Source: SZUA-442 sp963792405 (GTDB lineage: Bacteria > Actinomycetota > Acidimicrobiia > Spongiisociales > UBA5794). Taken from it: 64,000 nt of DNA. The notes beneath the pieces are model-generated. The model worked only from the letters and a program-made list of their open reading frames with translations. It had not been told where the DNA came from and ran no database searches. Positions within the stretch are counted from its first letter, which is position 1, and each line of letters opens with the position of its first letter. The stretch is from positions 1,736,001 through 1,800,000 of the forward strand of contig CAWBVU010000006.1 of assembly GCA_963792405.1 (NCBI GenBank), read 5' to 3'. A program made the translations under genes and the position numbers. Of this stretch, positions 53,787 through 61,661 are shown piece by piece.

Positions 53787-54659
53787 TCACGTGCGCCACC
53801 GTCGGGGGCGGTTCCGGATACCTCCGAAGCCGAGCTCGTCGCAGAGTGCGTCGAATGCCTCCCGGTCGGCGCCCCTCCACTCGAGGTCGTCGAGCGTCTG
53901 GGGGATGTCGGCATCGGTCCGCAGGGTGGCCAGGTCCCGGAACAGGAGCGCCTCGGTCATCTGATCGCGCAACGTCGCCGCGAGCTTCGACGCCCCCCTG
54001 ACGCTCACGTCCCAGTCCTGCTCGGACGCAGGGATGTCCTCGAGGTGACCGTATCTCGCCAGGACGGTCGCCGACGACTTCGCCCCCCACCCGGGAAGGC
54101 CCGGGATGCCGTCCGCCGTGTCACCGACGAGCGCGAGGTAGTCGGGGATGGAACCCGGGTCGACACCGAACTTCTCCCGCACCGCGTCCGCATCGACGAA
54201 CGATGCCCGCCGCCGGTCGAAGCCGACGATCCTGGGATGGTCGTAGAGCTGCGACATGTCCTTGTCGGGGCTCAGGATCACGACACGGTCGACCTCGTCG
54301 GCGAACTTGAGGGCCGCCGCGGCGAGGCCATCGTCCGCCTCCTGCTCGATCATCGACCACACCGTCACCCCGAGGGTCTCGAGGGCGCGCTCGGCCACGG
54401 GGAACTGGGCGTGGAGCTCGGGAGGCGTGCCCTCACCTGTCTTGTAGCCGCGGTACATGTCGTTGCGGAACGACTCGATCACGGTGTCGAATGCCGCCCC
54501 CACATGGGTGACGCCCTCCTCGTCGAGGAGGGCGAGGGTCGACGACACGAGGCCGTGCACTGCACCGATCTCCCACCCCTGGGGCGTCCTGCGGGGAGGC
54601 GCGCCGAAGTGGGCCCGGAACAGTTCGTACGTCCCATCGATCAGGTGGACCGTGGTCAT
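53787..54659 (-). CDS. 5'-3' exonuclease (PolA N-terminal/FEN-like)
   Basis: A 290-residue stand-alone 5'-nuclease. HLIDGTYELFRAHF carries the first acidic residue (Asp9), IEQEADDGLAAAALKFAD and ILSPDKDMSQLYD the metal-binding clusters, and ALVGDTADGIPGLPGWGAKSSATVL the helix-hairpin-helix that binds DNA. It would remove RNA primers or 5' flaps. The genomic DNA polymerase I may have its own copy. TAGGGT seven bases before the ATG fixes the start. Confidence 0.92.
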   Translation of the reverse strand: MTTVHLIDGTYELFRAHFGAPPRRTPQGWEIGAVHGLVSSTLALLDEEGVTHVGAAFDTVIESFRNDMYRGYKTGEGTPPELHAQFPVAERALETLGVTVWSMIEQEADDGLAAAALKFADEVDRVVILSPDKDMSQLYDHPRIVGFDRRRASFVDADAVREKFGVDPGSIPDYLALVGDTADGIPGLPGWGAKSSATVLARYGHLEDIPASEQDWDVSVRGASKLAATLRDQMTEALLFRDLATLRTDADIPQTLDDLEWRGADREAFDALCDELGFGGIRNRPRRWRT

Positions 54660-54666
54660 CTGGGCA

Positions 54667-54672
54667 ACCCTA
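54667..54672 (-). promoter_or_regulatory. -10 box TAGGGT of a leaderless transcript
   Basis: On the minus strand TAGGGT ends seven bases before the exonuclease ATG at 54659. Confidence 0.5.
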
Positions 54673-54722
54673 CCCATGCCCCCCACCGTCGGCCACGGCG
54701 CCGGGGCGCCCAGCCGCCCCAC

Positions 54723-54728
54723 TACCGT
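54723..54728 (+). promoter_or_regulatory. -10 box TACCGT of a leaderless transcript
   Basis: TACCGT ends six bases before the sulfurtransferase ATG at 54735, back to back with the exonuclease promoter. Confidence 0.5.
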
Positions 54729-54734
54729 CGCGGG

Positions 54735-55568
54735 ATGCCCGAACCCCTCATCACCGCAGGGTCACTCGCACAGATCATCGACGAGCCCGACGTCGTGGTG
54801 GTCGACTGCCGGTGGTACCTGGGTGCTCCTGAGCGGGGCCTCGCCGCCTATCGGGAGGGGCATCTCCCGGGCGCCCGCTTCGCCTCCCTCGACGACGACC
54901 TGTCCGGTCCGACCGGACCGGGACGGCACCCCCTCCCTACGCCGGAGGCCTTCTCCGACACCTTGGCCCGGCTCGGCATCACGCCACGGTCCACGGTCGT
55001 CGCGTACGACGACTGCGGGGGCGCGGTCGCCGCACGTCTCTGGTGGATGCTGACGCAGCAGGGCCATCGGGCGATGGTGCTCGACGGCGGCGTCCAGGCC
55101 TGGTCGGCGTCCGGATTCGCGCTCTCGAACCGGGAAGCGCCCGTTGAGTGGCGTCAAGCGCCGATGGCGGCCACGCCGTGGCGCGGGATCGTCGACAGGG
55201 ATGCGGTCGCACAGCGCAGTTCCGGTACGCCCCTGGTCGACGTGCGGGCGCCGTCGAGGTATCGGGGCGACGAGGAACCCGTGGACCCGAAGGCGGGCCA
55301 CATCCCTGGGGCAGTCTCGTTGCCGTGGCCGGATTCGCTCGGCGACGACCACCGGTTCCTCCCACCCGAGACGCTGCACGCGAGGCTCTCGACCGTCGGG
55401 CTCACCTCTCCGTCGGCGATCGTCCATTGCGGATCGGGCGTGAATGCCTGTCACCTGATCCTCGCAGCCGAGGTCGCCGGACTCCCCAGGCCCTCGCTGT
55501 ACGTCGGGTCCTGGAGCGACTGGTCATCGTCCGACCTCCCGATCGCCGTCGGGGACGAGCCGGGATGA
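54735..55568 (+). CDS. Two-domain sulfurtransferase (rhodanese / SseA-like)
   Basis: A 277-residue tandem rhodanese. The first, inactive domain starts VVVVDCRWYLGAPERG and includes REGHLPGARFASLDDDL. The second has LVDVRAPSRYRGDEEPVDPKAGHIPGA and the catalytic loop IVHCGSGVNAC, where the Cys carries the persulfide. CGSGVNA points to thiosulfate sulfurtransferase rather than mercaptopyruvate specificity (CG[ST]GVT), but the split is not strict. It is coupled by ATGA to an MFS transporter. Confidence 0.92.
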   Translation: MPEPLITAGSLAQIIDEPDVVVVDCRWYLGAPERGLAAYREGHLPGARFASLDDDLSGPTGPGRHPLPTPEAFSDTLARLGITPRSTVVAYDDCGGAVAARLWWMLTQQGHRAMVLDGGVQAWSASGFALSNREAPVEWRQAPMAATPWRGIVDRDAVAQRSSGTPLVDVRAPSRYRGDEEPVDPKAGHIPGAVSLPWPDSLGDDHRFLPPETLHARLSTVGLTSPSAIVHCGSGVNACHLILAAEVAGLPRPSLYVGSWSDWSSSDLPIAVGDEPG

Positions 55569-56821
55569 CGGCGCGCGCCACGATCGAGCGGCACCTGGGG
55601 CGTCTGGAGTTCACGGCGCTCATCTCGATGATCATGGCCGTCGTCGCCCTGGCGATCGACATGATGCTCCCCGCCCTCGGCGACATGCGGATCGACTTCG
55701 GTCTCTCGGACGATTCCAACGCCCTCGCACCGATCGTCACCTTCTTCTTCATCGGGCTGGCGGTGGGTCAGCCCGTGTGGGGCCCACTGTCGGATGCGCT
55801 CGGACGGAAGCGGATCCTGTACTCGGGTCTCGCGATCTACGTCTCCGCGGCCGTGGCCGCTGCCTTCGCACCGAACCTCGGCGTGCTCTTCGGCTTGAGG
55901 TTCCTCGGCGGTCTCGGCGCCGCAGGGCCACGAGTGGTCGCCCAGTCCATCGTCCGGGATGCGTACGAGGGCGCAGCCATGGCGAAGGTCCTGTCCTACA
56001 TCATGTCCATCTTCATCCTCGTGCCGGTACTCGCACCCACGATCGGCACGGCCGTGCTGCTGATCGGACCGTGGCAGGCGATCTTCTGGGTCATCGCTGC
56101 GTTCGGCGTCGGGGTGGGCCTGTGGGCGACGCGCCTCCCCGAGACGCTGGAGCCCGCTCGCAGGCTGCCCCTCGACTTCCGGCGACTGGCTGCGGCAACG
56201 GTCCGCGTGGCCGGCGATCGTTTCACGATGGGCCTCACCCTCGCCCAGACGGTGCTCTTCGGGTTCTTCGCCTCGTACCTCGCGTCCTCCCAGCTCCTCG
56301 TCGACGACGTGTTCGGGCTGGGCGCGTGGTTCCCCGTCATCTTCGGGTCTTCGGCGGCGATCATCGGGCTGGGCATGATCCTCAACACGCGCCTGCTCGG
56401 TCACGCGTCGCTGCGGGCGATCCTCAGGGGGGTCTTCAGCACCTATGTCCTCGCCACGGCGGCCCTGCTCGGTCTGGCGATCGCCACGGGTGGTGAACCT
56501 CCCTTCGCGCTGTTCATGATCGCGCTGGTCCCGATCCTGTTCGCCCACGCCCTCCTCATCCCGAACCTGAACTCCGCGGCACTCGCGCCGATGGGTTCGA
56601 TCGCGGGAACGGCGGCGGCCGTGATCGGGACGGTGTCGACGCTCGGCGGTGCCCTCATCGGCGCGCTCATCGACAGCCGGTTCGACGGGACGATCCTCCC
56701 CCTGGCCGCCGGCGGCATGGTCGCGGCGCTGTGCGCACTGGGTCTCTTCCTCTGGGCGGACCGGGTGTGGGAGCGGCCCACCGCCGTGCCCACCGACATC
56801 CCCGTCGATCGCACCATCTGA
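55565..56821 (+). CDS. MFS transporter, Bcr/CflA-like
   Basis: A 418-residue 12-helix transporter. FFFIGLAVGQPVWGPLSDALGRKRILYSGL is the first-half MFS motif typical of Bcr/CflA drug:H+ antiporters, and LRFLGGLGAAGPRVVAQSIVRDAYEG is the following helix 4-5 segment. It would export small molecules. The coupling to a sulfurtransferase is unusual and could mean sulfur-compound export. Confidence 0.9.
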   Translation: MTARATIERHLGRLEFTALISMIMAVVALAIDMMLPALGDMRIDFGLSDDSNALAPIVTFFFIGLAVGQPVWGPLSDALGRKRILYSGLAIYVSAAVAAAFAPNLGVLFGLRFLGGLGAAGPRVVAQSIVRDAYEGAAMAKVLSYIMSIFILVPVLAPTIGTAVLLIGPWQAIFWVIAAFGVGVGLWATRLPETLEPARRLPLDFRRLAAATVRVAGDRFTMGLTLAQTVLFGFFASYLASSQLLVDDVFGLGAWFPVIFGSSAAIIGLGMILNTRLLGHASLRAILRGVFSTYVLATAALLGLAIATGGEPPFALFMIALVPILFAHALLIPNLNSAALAPMGSIAGTAAAVIGTVSTLGGALIGALIDSRFDGTILPLAAGGMVAALCALGLFLWADRVWERPTAVPTDIPVDRTI

Positions 56822-56841
56822 GCCGGGCGGCGGCCTGCCCG

Positions 56842-56847
56842 TAGACT
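56842..56847 (+). promoter_or_regulatory. -10 box TAGACT of a leaderless transcript
   Basis: TAGACT ends six bases before the ATG of the 29-codon leader ORF at 56854, upstream of the racemase gene. Confidence 0.5.
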
Positions 56848-56853
56848 CGCCCC

Positions 56854-56943
56854 ATGGACCACGTGATCGATCGCGACCACCTCCGGCGGGCGGGTCTGCG
56901 CACCCGTCCGATCGCAGGGCTCGCGCCCGTGCGCCGACGGTGA
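56854..56943 (+). CDS. 29-codon leader ORF before the racemase gene
   Basis: A short frame from ATG 56854 to TGA 56941-56943. It starts with the leaderless -10 arrangement and ends overlapping the racemase GTG by four bases (GTGA). The peptide is basic (MDHVIDRDHLRRAGLRTRPI then a short Arg-rich end) with no signal or domain. The combined promoter and coupling make translation likely; the product may be only a device that loads ribosomes onto the racemase gene. There is no clear run of one amino acid to suggest attenuation. Confidence 0.5.
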   Translation: MDHVIDRDHLRRAGLRTRPIAGLAPVRRR

Positions 56944-57629
56944 GGACGATCGGCCTGCTCGGCGGCATGAGCTGGGAGTCCTCGGTCGAGTACGAGCGTC
57001 TCATCAACACCGAGGTGAGGCGACGACTCGGCGGCACGGCTTCTGCGGACCTGCTCATCCGGTCCTACAACTTCGCGGAGATCGAGCACCTCCAGGAGCA
57101 GGGGGCGTGGGACGAGGCAGGCGCGCTGCTCGCGTCGGACGCTGCGGCGCTCGTCGCGGCCGGCGCCGACCTGATCGTCCTCTGCACGAACACGATGCAC
57201 GTCGTGGCGCCCGAGATCGAGGCGGCGATCATGGTTCCCTTCCTCCACATCGCCGACGTCACTGCATCGGCGATCAACGCCGCAGGCGTGTCGGTCGTGG
57301 CGCTGCTGGGGACGCGCTACACGATGGAGCGGGACTTCTACCGGTCACGCGTCGAGGCGTCCGGGATCACCGTGCTCATCCCCGACGAGCCGGACCGCAC
57401 GGCGGTGCACGACATCATCTTCGACGAACTGGTGCAGGGCATCGTCGATGACCGATCCCGACGCGAGGTCCTTGGAATCATCGGACGGTTGGTCGATCAG
57501 GGCGCCGAGGGCGTGATCGCCGGGTGCACCGAGATCGAGCTCCTCGTCACCCCCGAGGACGTCGATCTGCCCTACTTCCCGACGACCGCCCTCCACGCTG
57601 CAGCAGCCGTCGACGCCGCCCTCTCCTGA
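56940..57629 (+). CDS. Aspartate/glutamate racemase family protein (YgeA-like)
   Basis: A 229-residue two-cysteine racemase. The opening TIGLLGGMSWESSVEYERLIN is typical of the aspartate-racemase branch. The catalytic pair is Cys82 (LCTNTMH) and Cys196 (AGCTEIEL). It is PLP-independent and would interconvert D/L amino acids; E. coli YgeA prefers homoserine. It has no ribosome-binding site at its GTG and depends on the overlapping leader ORF. Confidence 0.92.
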   Translation: MRTIGLLGGMSWESSVEYERLINTEVRRRLGGTASADLLIRSYNFAEIEHLQEQGAWDEAGALLASDAAALVAAGADLIVLCTNTMHVVAPEIEAAIMVPFLHIADVTASAINAAGVSVVALLGTRYTMERDFYRSRVEASGITVLIPDEPDRTAVHDIIFDELVQGIVDDRSRREVLGIIGRLVDQGAEGVIAGCTEIELLVTPEDVDLPYFPTTALHAAAAVDAALS

Positions 57630-57690
57630 TCGCCCCACACGTCGGTCGGAACGCCGCCGAAGCCGTTCCCATAATTCCTTACCAAACGAC

Positions 57691-57719
57691 TAGACATTAA
57701 TTCCTGAATTGGTTACACT
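57691..57719 (+). promoter_or_regulatory. Promoter TAGACA-N17-TACACT for the envelope-protein gene
   Basis: TAGACA (57691-57696), 17 bases and TACACT (57714-57719) lie in a strikingly A+T-rich 60-base stretch. The transcript would start near 57726, 59 bases before the ATG. Confidence 0.55.
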
Positions 57720-57743
57720 GCGACTCAGGATATGGCAAGGGTT

Positions 57744-57759
57744 TGTGAAGAAGTTCACA
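57744..57759 (+). promoter_or_regulatory. TGTGAA-GAAG-TTCACA palindrome in the leader of the envelope-protein gene
   Basis: TTGTGAAGAAGTTCACAA (57743-57760) has perfect seven-base arms and matches TGTGA-N6-TCACA (CRP/GlxR type). It lies about 18-33 bases downstream of the predicted transcription start and 25 bases before the ATG. It is almost the same as the palindrome before the sigma-factor gene at 16879. Confidence 0.6.
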
Positions 57760-57784
57760 AGCCGATCGAAGAAGGGAAGCAACC

Positions 57785-58516
57785 ATGGCAAAGCGACTCC
57801 GGATTCTCGGGATCGTGATGGTCGTGTTCGGCGTTGTCTTCGCATTCGCGGGGGTCTACGCATTCACACAGGTACAGGCAGGGGCGGACTCGCTCCAGAC
57901 CTTCAGCGAGGCGCAGAACGTCACGCTGAGCTACAACGAGGATGGCCAGCTCGTCGATCGCGGCACCACCGAGGGTGCAGATGCGATCATGACACTGCTC
58001 AAGGACGGCTGGGGATACCCCGTCAACGAGTCAGACCTCGATCCGAACGACCCGCTGGTGAACACGGCGAGTGAGTACATGTTCCAGATGGCCACCATCG
58101 GGTACCACGTCATTCACGGCGCACAGACGGTCGTCCTCGACGAAGCCGCCGAGTACAACGGTGAGAACTTCGCTGCAGGCGAGTACGAGGTCATCCCGGC
58201 CGAGGTCGGCAGCCCTGAGCGCCTCGCCGCAGGCTACGGCGGCTACTGGACCGACTTCGATCGCCAGCACCCGCTCGAGGGCCCGGCTCGCGCACAGGCG
58301 TGGTCCGGTACCGCACACGGTCTCTTCGGTGAGCTCGGCGTCGGCACCGTCACGGCATCCGTGCTCCAGCTGAGCTCCGGCATCAGCGCCATGATCCTGG
58401 GCATCGGCTTCGTGCTGATCGTCCTCGGCGCTGGCATGATCTGGATCGCCATGGGCAAGACCGATGACCAACTGGTCATGGTCTCCGACAACAAGCCGGA
58501 GCCCGCAAGCGTCTGA
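57785..58516 (+). CDS. Unknown two-helix membrane protein, 243 aa
   Basis: No family recognised. An N-terminal helix (about 6-28, ILGIVMVVFGVVFAFAGVYAF) and a C-terminal helix (about 197-225) enclose a 165-residue acidic outside domain rich in Asp, Glu, Tyr and Asn. Sequence such as TTEGADAIMTLLKDGWGYPV and HVIHGAQTVVLDEAAEY shows regular secondary structure but no known motif. It has its own strong-looking promoter, a palindrome in the leader, a good GAAGGGA ribosome-binding site and a strong terminator, so it is a single-gene unit probably expressed at high level. Codon use is a little less G+C-rich than its neighbours. Confidence 0.75.
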   Translation: MAKRLRILGIVMVVFGVVFAFAGVYAFTQVQAGADSLQTFSEAQNVTLSYNEDGQLVDRGTTEGADAIMTLLKDGWGYPVNESDLDPNDPLVNTASEYMFQMATIGYHVIHGAQTVVLDEAAEYNGENFAAGEYEVIPAEVGSPERLAAGYGGYWTDFDRQHPLEGPARAQAWSGTAHGLFGELGVGTVTASVLQLSSGISAMILGIGFVLIVLGAGMIWIAMGKTDDQLVMVSDNKPEPASV

Positions 58517-58536
58517 CACGACCAGATCCAGTGAGC

Positions 58537-58562
58537 AAAGGGGCCCCGACGGGGGCCCCTTT
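58537..58562. terminator. Strong hairpin terminator after the envelope-protein gene
   Basis: An 11-pair stem (AAAGGGGCCCC/GGGGCCCCTTT) closes a GACG loop 20 bases after the stop. It is followed by CTCGT, and the symmetric A/T ends let it work in both directions. Confidence 0.8.
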
Positions 58563-58615
58563 CTCGTGTCGTGTCGGCCCAGACGAGGGTGCCGCGTCGT
58601 GGAGGTGGGTCCGCC

Positions 58616-59215
58616 TCACCGCCCCATGGCGTAGAACTCGTCGTTCGGCCGCATCGAGAGGAAGTTCGCCATGCGGTTGCTCAGGCCGAAGAGGGCGGCG
58701 ATCGCCGCGACGTCCCAGATGTCCTCGTCCGAGAGCCCATGGCTTCGAAGGGATTCGAGGTCGGCATCGCCGATCGACCGGGAGTCGTCCGAAACCTCGA
58801 TCGCGAAGTCGAGGATCGCCCGCTGCCGCTCGGTGATGTCAGCCTTGCGGTAGTTGATGGCGACCTGGTCCGCGAGAAGCGGATTCCGCGCCCGTATCCG
58901 GAGGATGGCTCCGTGGGCGACGACGCAGTACTGGCAGTCGTTGTTGGCCGAGGTCGCAACCACGATCATCTCGCGATCCGCCTTCGACAAGCCACTCTCC
59001 TTCTCCATGAGGGCGTCGTGGTACGCGAGGAACGCCCGCAACTCGTCTGGACGGTGGGCGAGGGCGAGGAAGACGTTCGGCACGAAGCCCGTCCTCTCCT
59101 GCACCGAGACGATCACCTCACGGAGATCCTCCGGCAGGTCGGAGATGTCGGGAACGGGGTACCTGCTGATCGGGTGTGCGGCATCCACGGGTGCATCCTC
59201 TCTCGATCGACCCAT
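58616..59215 (-). CDS. AhpD-like peroxidase-related protein
   Basis: A 199-residue alkylhydroperoxidase-D-superfamily protein. The redox motif is NDCQYCVVAH with Cys94, Cys97 and His101, plus a conserved Glu upstream. The rest (LREVIVSVQERTGFVPNVFLALAHRP) matches the 'uncharacterised peroxidase-related' subgroup of about 190 residues. It would reduce hydroperoxides with an unknown electron donor. GTG 59188, with GAGAGGA seven bases upstream, may be the true start and would remove nine residues. Confidence 0.9.
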   Translation of the reverse strand: MGRSREDAPVDAAHPISRYPVPDISDLPEDLREVIVSVQERTGFVPNVFLALAHRPDELRAFLAYHDALMEKESGLSKADREMIVVATSANNDCQYCVVAHGAILRIRARNPLLADQVAINYRKADITERQRAILDFAIEVSDDSRSIGDADLESLRSHGLSDEDIWDVAAIAALFGLSNRMANFLSMRPNDEFYAMGR

Positions 59216-59246
59216 CCTGCCACGGAGTGATCGGACCGCGCGGCGA

Positions 59247-60056
59247 TCAGCGGGGCCTGCTGGATGCTGGCGTCACGACCTCTGCCCATGCGAGGGCGGA
59301 GTCCTCGTCCGCCGGCCAGAAGGTCTCCAGTCGGAGCTCCGCAAGGGTGAGGTCCTGTGCGTCACCGATCGTGGTGATGGTGGTGAACAGTGAGATCTCG
59401 ACCCCTGCCACGACATAGGTGGCCGTCACGAGGAGGTCGTGGGGCTCGGTGCGTCGTCCCTCGACCAGGTCGGACACGCCCGGATAGCCGAGGATCTCAT
59501 CGACCAGCGTTCGGAGCCGTTCGTCATGGGGGTACATGGCAGCGTCGCGCAGGAGCCGCCTGAGCATCACCGCGGCCGTCCGCTCCCACCCGACCATGTG
59601 CGTACGGAGGCCATCCGGGGCGAAGGTGAGGCGCATCACGTTCTGTCGCCCACCGACGGGAACGGACGGATCCGGGAGGAGCAGGCCCATGAGCAGCCCG
59701 ACGGGCTCGTTCGCAGCCACGACGTCCCAATGTCGGTCGACCACGATGGCCATGTTCGGAGCGTGGGCGTCGAGCATGAACTCGATCGCACCCCGGATCC
59801 GGGGGAGGTCGTCGAGGGACGTCTCGGTGAACGCGGGGGCGAGACCCGCGGCAGCGAGCATGACGTTCTGCTCGCGCGGCGGGACATCGAGGGTGCGACC
59901 GAGGTGGAGCACCATCTCGCGCGACGGCTTCGACCGCCCCGTCTCGAGGAAGCTCAGGTGCCGCTGCGACACGTCGGCGCGGGAGGCGAGGTCGAGCTGG
60001 CTCAGCCCGCGCTCGTTTCGCCAGTGTCGAAGCTCGCGTCCGAAACCCGAGATCAT
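59247..60056 (-). CDS. XRE-family regulator with MmyB-like ligand-binding domain
   Basis: A 269-residue transcription factor. The N-terminal helix-turn-helix reads RELRHWRNERGLSQLDLASRADVSQRHLSFLE. The C-terminal 180 residues are the MmyB-like PAS-related domain (MDAHAPNMAIVVDRHWDVVAANEP is its signature), which binds fatty acids in one studied member. ATG 60056 has TACGAT six bases before it and starts at the usual family position (MISGFGRELR). It is divergent from the membrane-protein gene at 60157, its likely target. Confidence 0.92.
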   Translation of the reverse strand: MISGFGRELRHWRNERGLSQLDLASRADVSQRHLSFLETGRSKPSREMVLHLGRTLDVPPREQNVMLAAAGLAPAFTETSLDDLPRIRGAIEFMLDAHAPNMAIVVDRHWDVVAANEPVGLLMGLLLPDPSVPVGGRQNVMRLTFAPDGLRTHMVGWERTAAVMLRRLLRDAAMYPHDERLRTLVDEILGYPGVSDLVEGRRTEPHDLLVTATYVVAGVEISLFTTITTIGDAQDLTLAELRLETFWPADEDSALAWAEVVTPASSRPR

Positions 60057-60062
60057 CACCCG

Positions 60063-60068
60063 ATCGTA
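60063..60068 (-). promoter_or_regulatory. -10 box TACGAT of a leaderless transcript
   Basis: On the minus strand TACGAT ends six bases before the regulator ATG at 60056. Confidence 0.45.
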
Positions 60069-60156
60069 CGGCCATCGGGTAGACGAGGCGATGACCTCAC
60101 ACGTCATTGCTGCGATCACCTCGGTCGTGCACGATACGCGGGACGAAGGGAGTCAC

Positions 60157-60609
60157 ATGACATCGATCCTGGAACGTGCCCTCGAGGCGAATGCCTGGTT
60201 CAGTTCGGCGTGCGCGGCCTCACTCACCATCGGCGGGATCCTGCTCGCTGGGCCCCTTGGGGTCCCTGCGTGGTTCCTCGTGGCCACGGGGATCTCGCTC
60301 GGGGTCTTCGCAGCGTGTGTACGGCTCGTCGCACCGAGCCCCCGCCCTCCCCTGGTCCTCCTCGTGATCGGGGCGGACGTGGCGTGGGTCGTCGTCGCGC
60401 TCGTGGTGATCGTCGGATTCCCCTCGCTCATGTCCTCGGCAGGGGTGACGGCGCTCGCAGCCGTCACGGTCGTCGTCGCCGGCCTGGCCGTGGCGCAGGC
60501 GATCGGGCTTGGGATGCTTCACCGGCCGATGACGTCGCCAAGGGCCCTGCCTGCCGTCACGGTGGCAACGCAGGATCGACCCCTGCCCGAGAGGGGGACG
60601 ACCGCGTGA
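60157..60609 (+). CDS. Small four-helix membrane protein, 150 aa
   Basis: Four hydrophobic helices (about 12-33, 38-57, 65-88 and 92-118) with short loops and a polar tail. It has no recognised family, but it resembles short 'SPW'/DoxX-like helix bundles in layout only. AAGGGAG precedes the ATG. It is divergent from the XRE/MmyB regulator, an arrangement in which the regulator often controls its neighbour; in other genomes MmyB-type regulators sit beside oxidoreductases rather than such proteins. Confidence 0.65.
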   Translation: MTSILERALEANAWFSSACAASLTIGGILLAGPLGVPAWFLVATGISLGVFAACVRLVAPSPRPPLVLLVIGADVAWVVVALVVIVGFPSLMSSAGVTALAAVTVVVAGLAVAQAIGLGMLHRPMTSPRALPAVTVATQDRPLPERGTTA

Positions 60610-60611
60610 CG

Positions 60612-61520
60612 TCAGGGCTGGATGGTGGCGACCACGACCTGGGGGGTCGGATCCGTCGTCCACGTCCCGTAGTCCTCTGCGACCTCGACGTCGGCGGTCT
60701 CGAGGACCTCGAGATACCAGTCGTCTGCCGCCACCTGGAGGGCCTGCTCCGTCAGCGCGGTGCGCACATCGTCCTCGGTGGCCTCGTCACGCTGGTTCAC
60801 GATGAGAACGTGGAAGCCGAACTGGGTCTCGACGGGGCCGGCGACCACGCCGAGCGGGGCCTCCATCGACGCCTGGGAGAACCCGTCGACGTAGTCGGAG
60901 GCGGAGGTACACCCGAGGTCGCCTCCCTGGATGGCCGACGCCGTGTCCGTCGACACGTCGCTCGCGACGGCGGCGAAGTCTTCGCCCCCGTCGATCCGTG
61001 CGAGGGCGGCATCGGCCTCCTCGGAGGTCGCCACGAGGAGATGCGAAACGCACACCGTGGTCCAGTCCGCGCGGAAGTCGGTGAGTTGGGCCGTGACCTC
61101 GGCGTCCGTCGGGGCGGTCACGGTGGATTCGAGTGCTGTGGTCACGGCGTCGCGCGTCATGAGCTGGACGATGTATCGGCGTAGCAGATCGACAGGCACA
61201 CCTTCGGCCTCAGCGATCTGCTCGAGCGACTCGGCACCGGCGCCCTGCACGACGAGGTCTGCCTGCTCGTCGATGTCGTCCTCGGTCGGGGCGAAGTCGA
61301 ACTGCTCCTCCGCTGCCTGCTCCGTGGCGACCCACGAGATGAGGGTCGTGAGGGCCTGCGCCTGGATCTCGGGGGTCACCTCGACCTCGGGGCCGATGAG
61401 GGCATCGACCTGTTCCGAGGTGATCTCGTCGGCGTTCACGGTGGCAGCGACGTCACCCGACCCGCCACAGGCGGTCGCGACGATCGCCAGGGCGATGAGA
61501 AGGGGGATGAGTCGTTTCAC
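60612..61520 (-). CDS. Peptidyl-prolyl isomerase lipoprotein (PrsA/SurA-like, parvulin)
   Basis: A 302-residue secreted foldase. The signal lipobox VATAC puts the lipid anchor at Cys18. A SurA-N-like helical region (about 25-135) is followed by one parvulin domain: SHLLVATSEEADAALARI, GEDFAAVASDVS, GGDLGC and PVETQFGFHVLIV. It helps proteins fold after export. GTG 61520 with GGAAAGG upstream begins exactly at the signal (VKRLIPLL), better than the longer frame. Two Cys in the mature part may form a disulfide. Confidence 0.88.
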   Translation of the reverse strand: MKRLIPLLIALAIVATACGGSGDVAATVNADEITSEQVDALIGPEVEVTPEIQAQALTTLISWVATEQAAEEQFDFAPTEDDIDEQADLVVQGAGAESLEQIAEAEGVPVDLLRRYIVQLMTRDAVTTALESTVTAPTDAEVTAQLTDFRADWTTVCVSHLLVATSEEADAALARIDGGEDFAAVASDVSTDTASAIQGGDLGCTSASDYVDGFSQASMEAPLGVVAGPVETQFGFHVLIVNQRDEATEDDVRTALTEQALQVAADDWYLEVLETADVEVAEDYGTWTTDPTPQVVVATIQP

Positions 61521-61661
61521 AAGGGCCTTTCCGTCGGGCACGAGGCTACGAGCACCGCCTCGCTAGCGGACCTCGCCACGGATGAGATCGTCATGAGAAC
61601 GTTCGCCGCTCGCAGCCCTCCGGCTTGGTACCGTTGGCGACGATCGACATCAGGGGTGGCG

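Noticed and set aside
53259..54734. Upstream extension of the sulfurtransferase frame
   Set aside because: The extension is antisense to the ABC ATPase and exonuclease genes; the leaderless -10 at 54723 and the rhodanese homology start at 54735.
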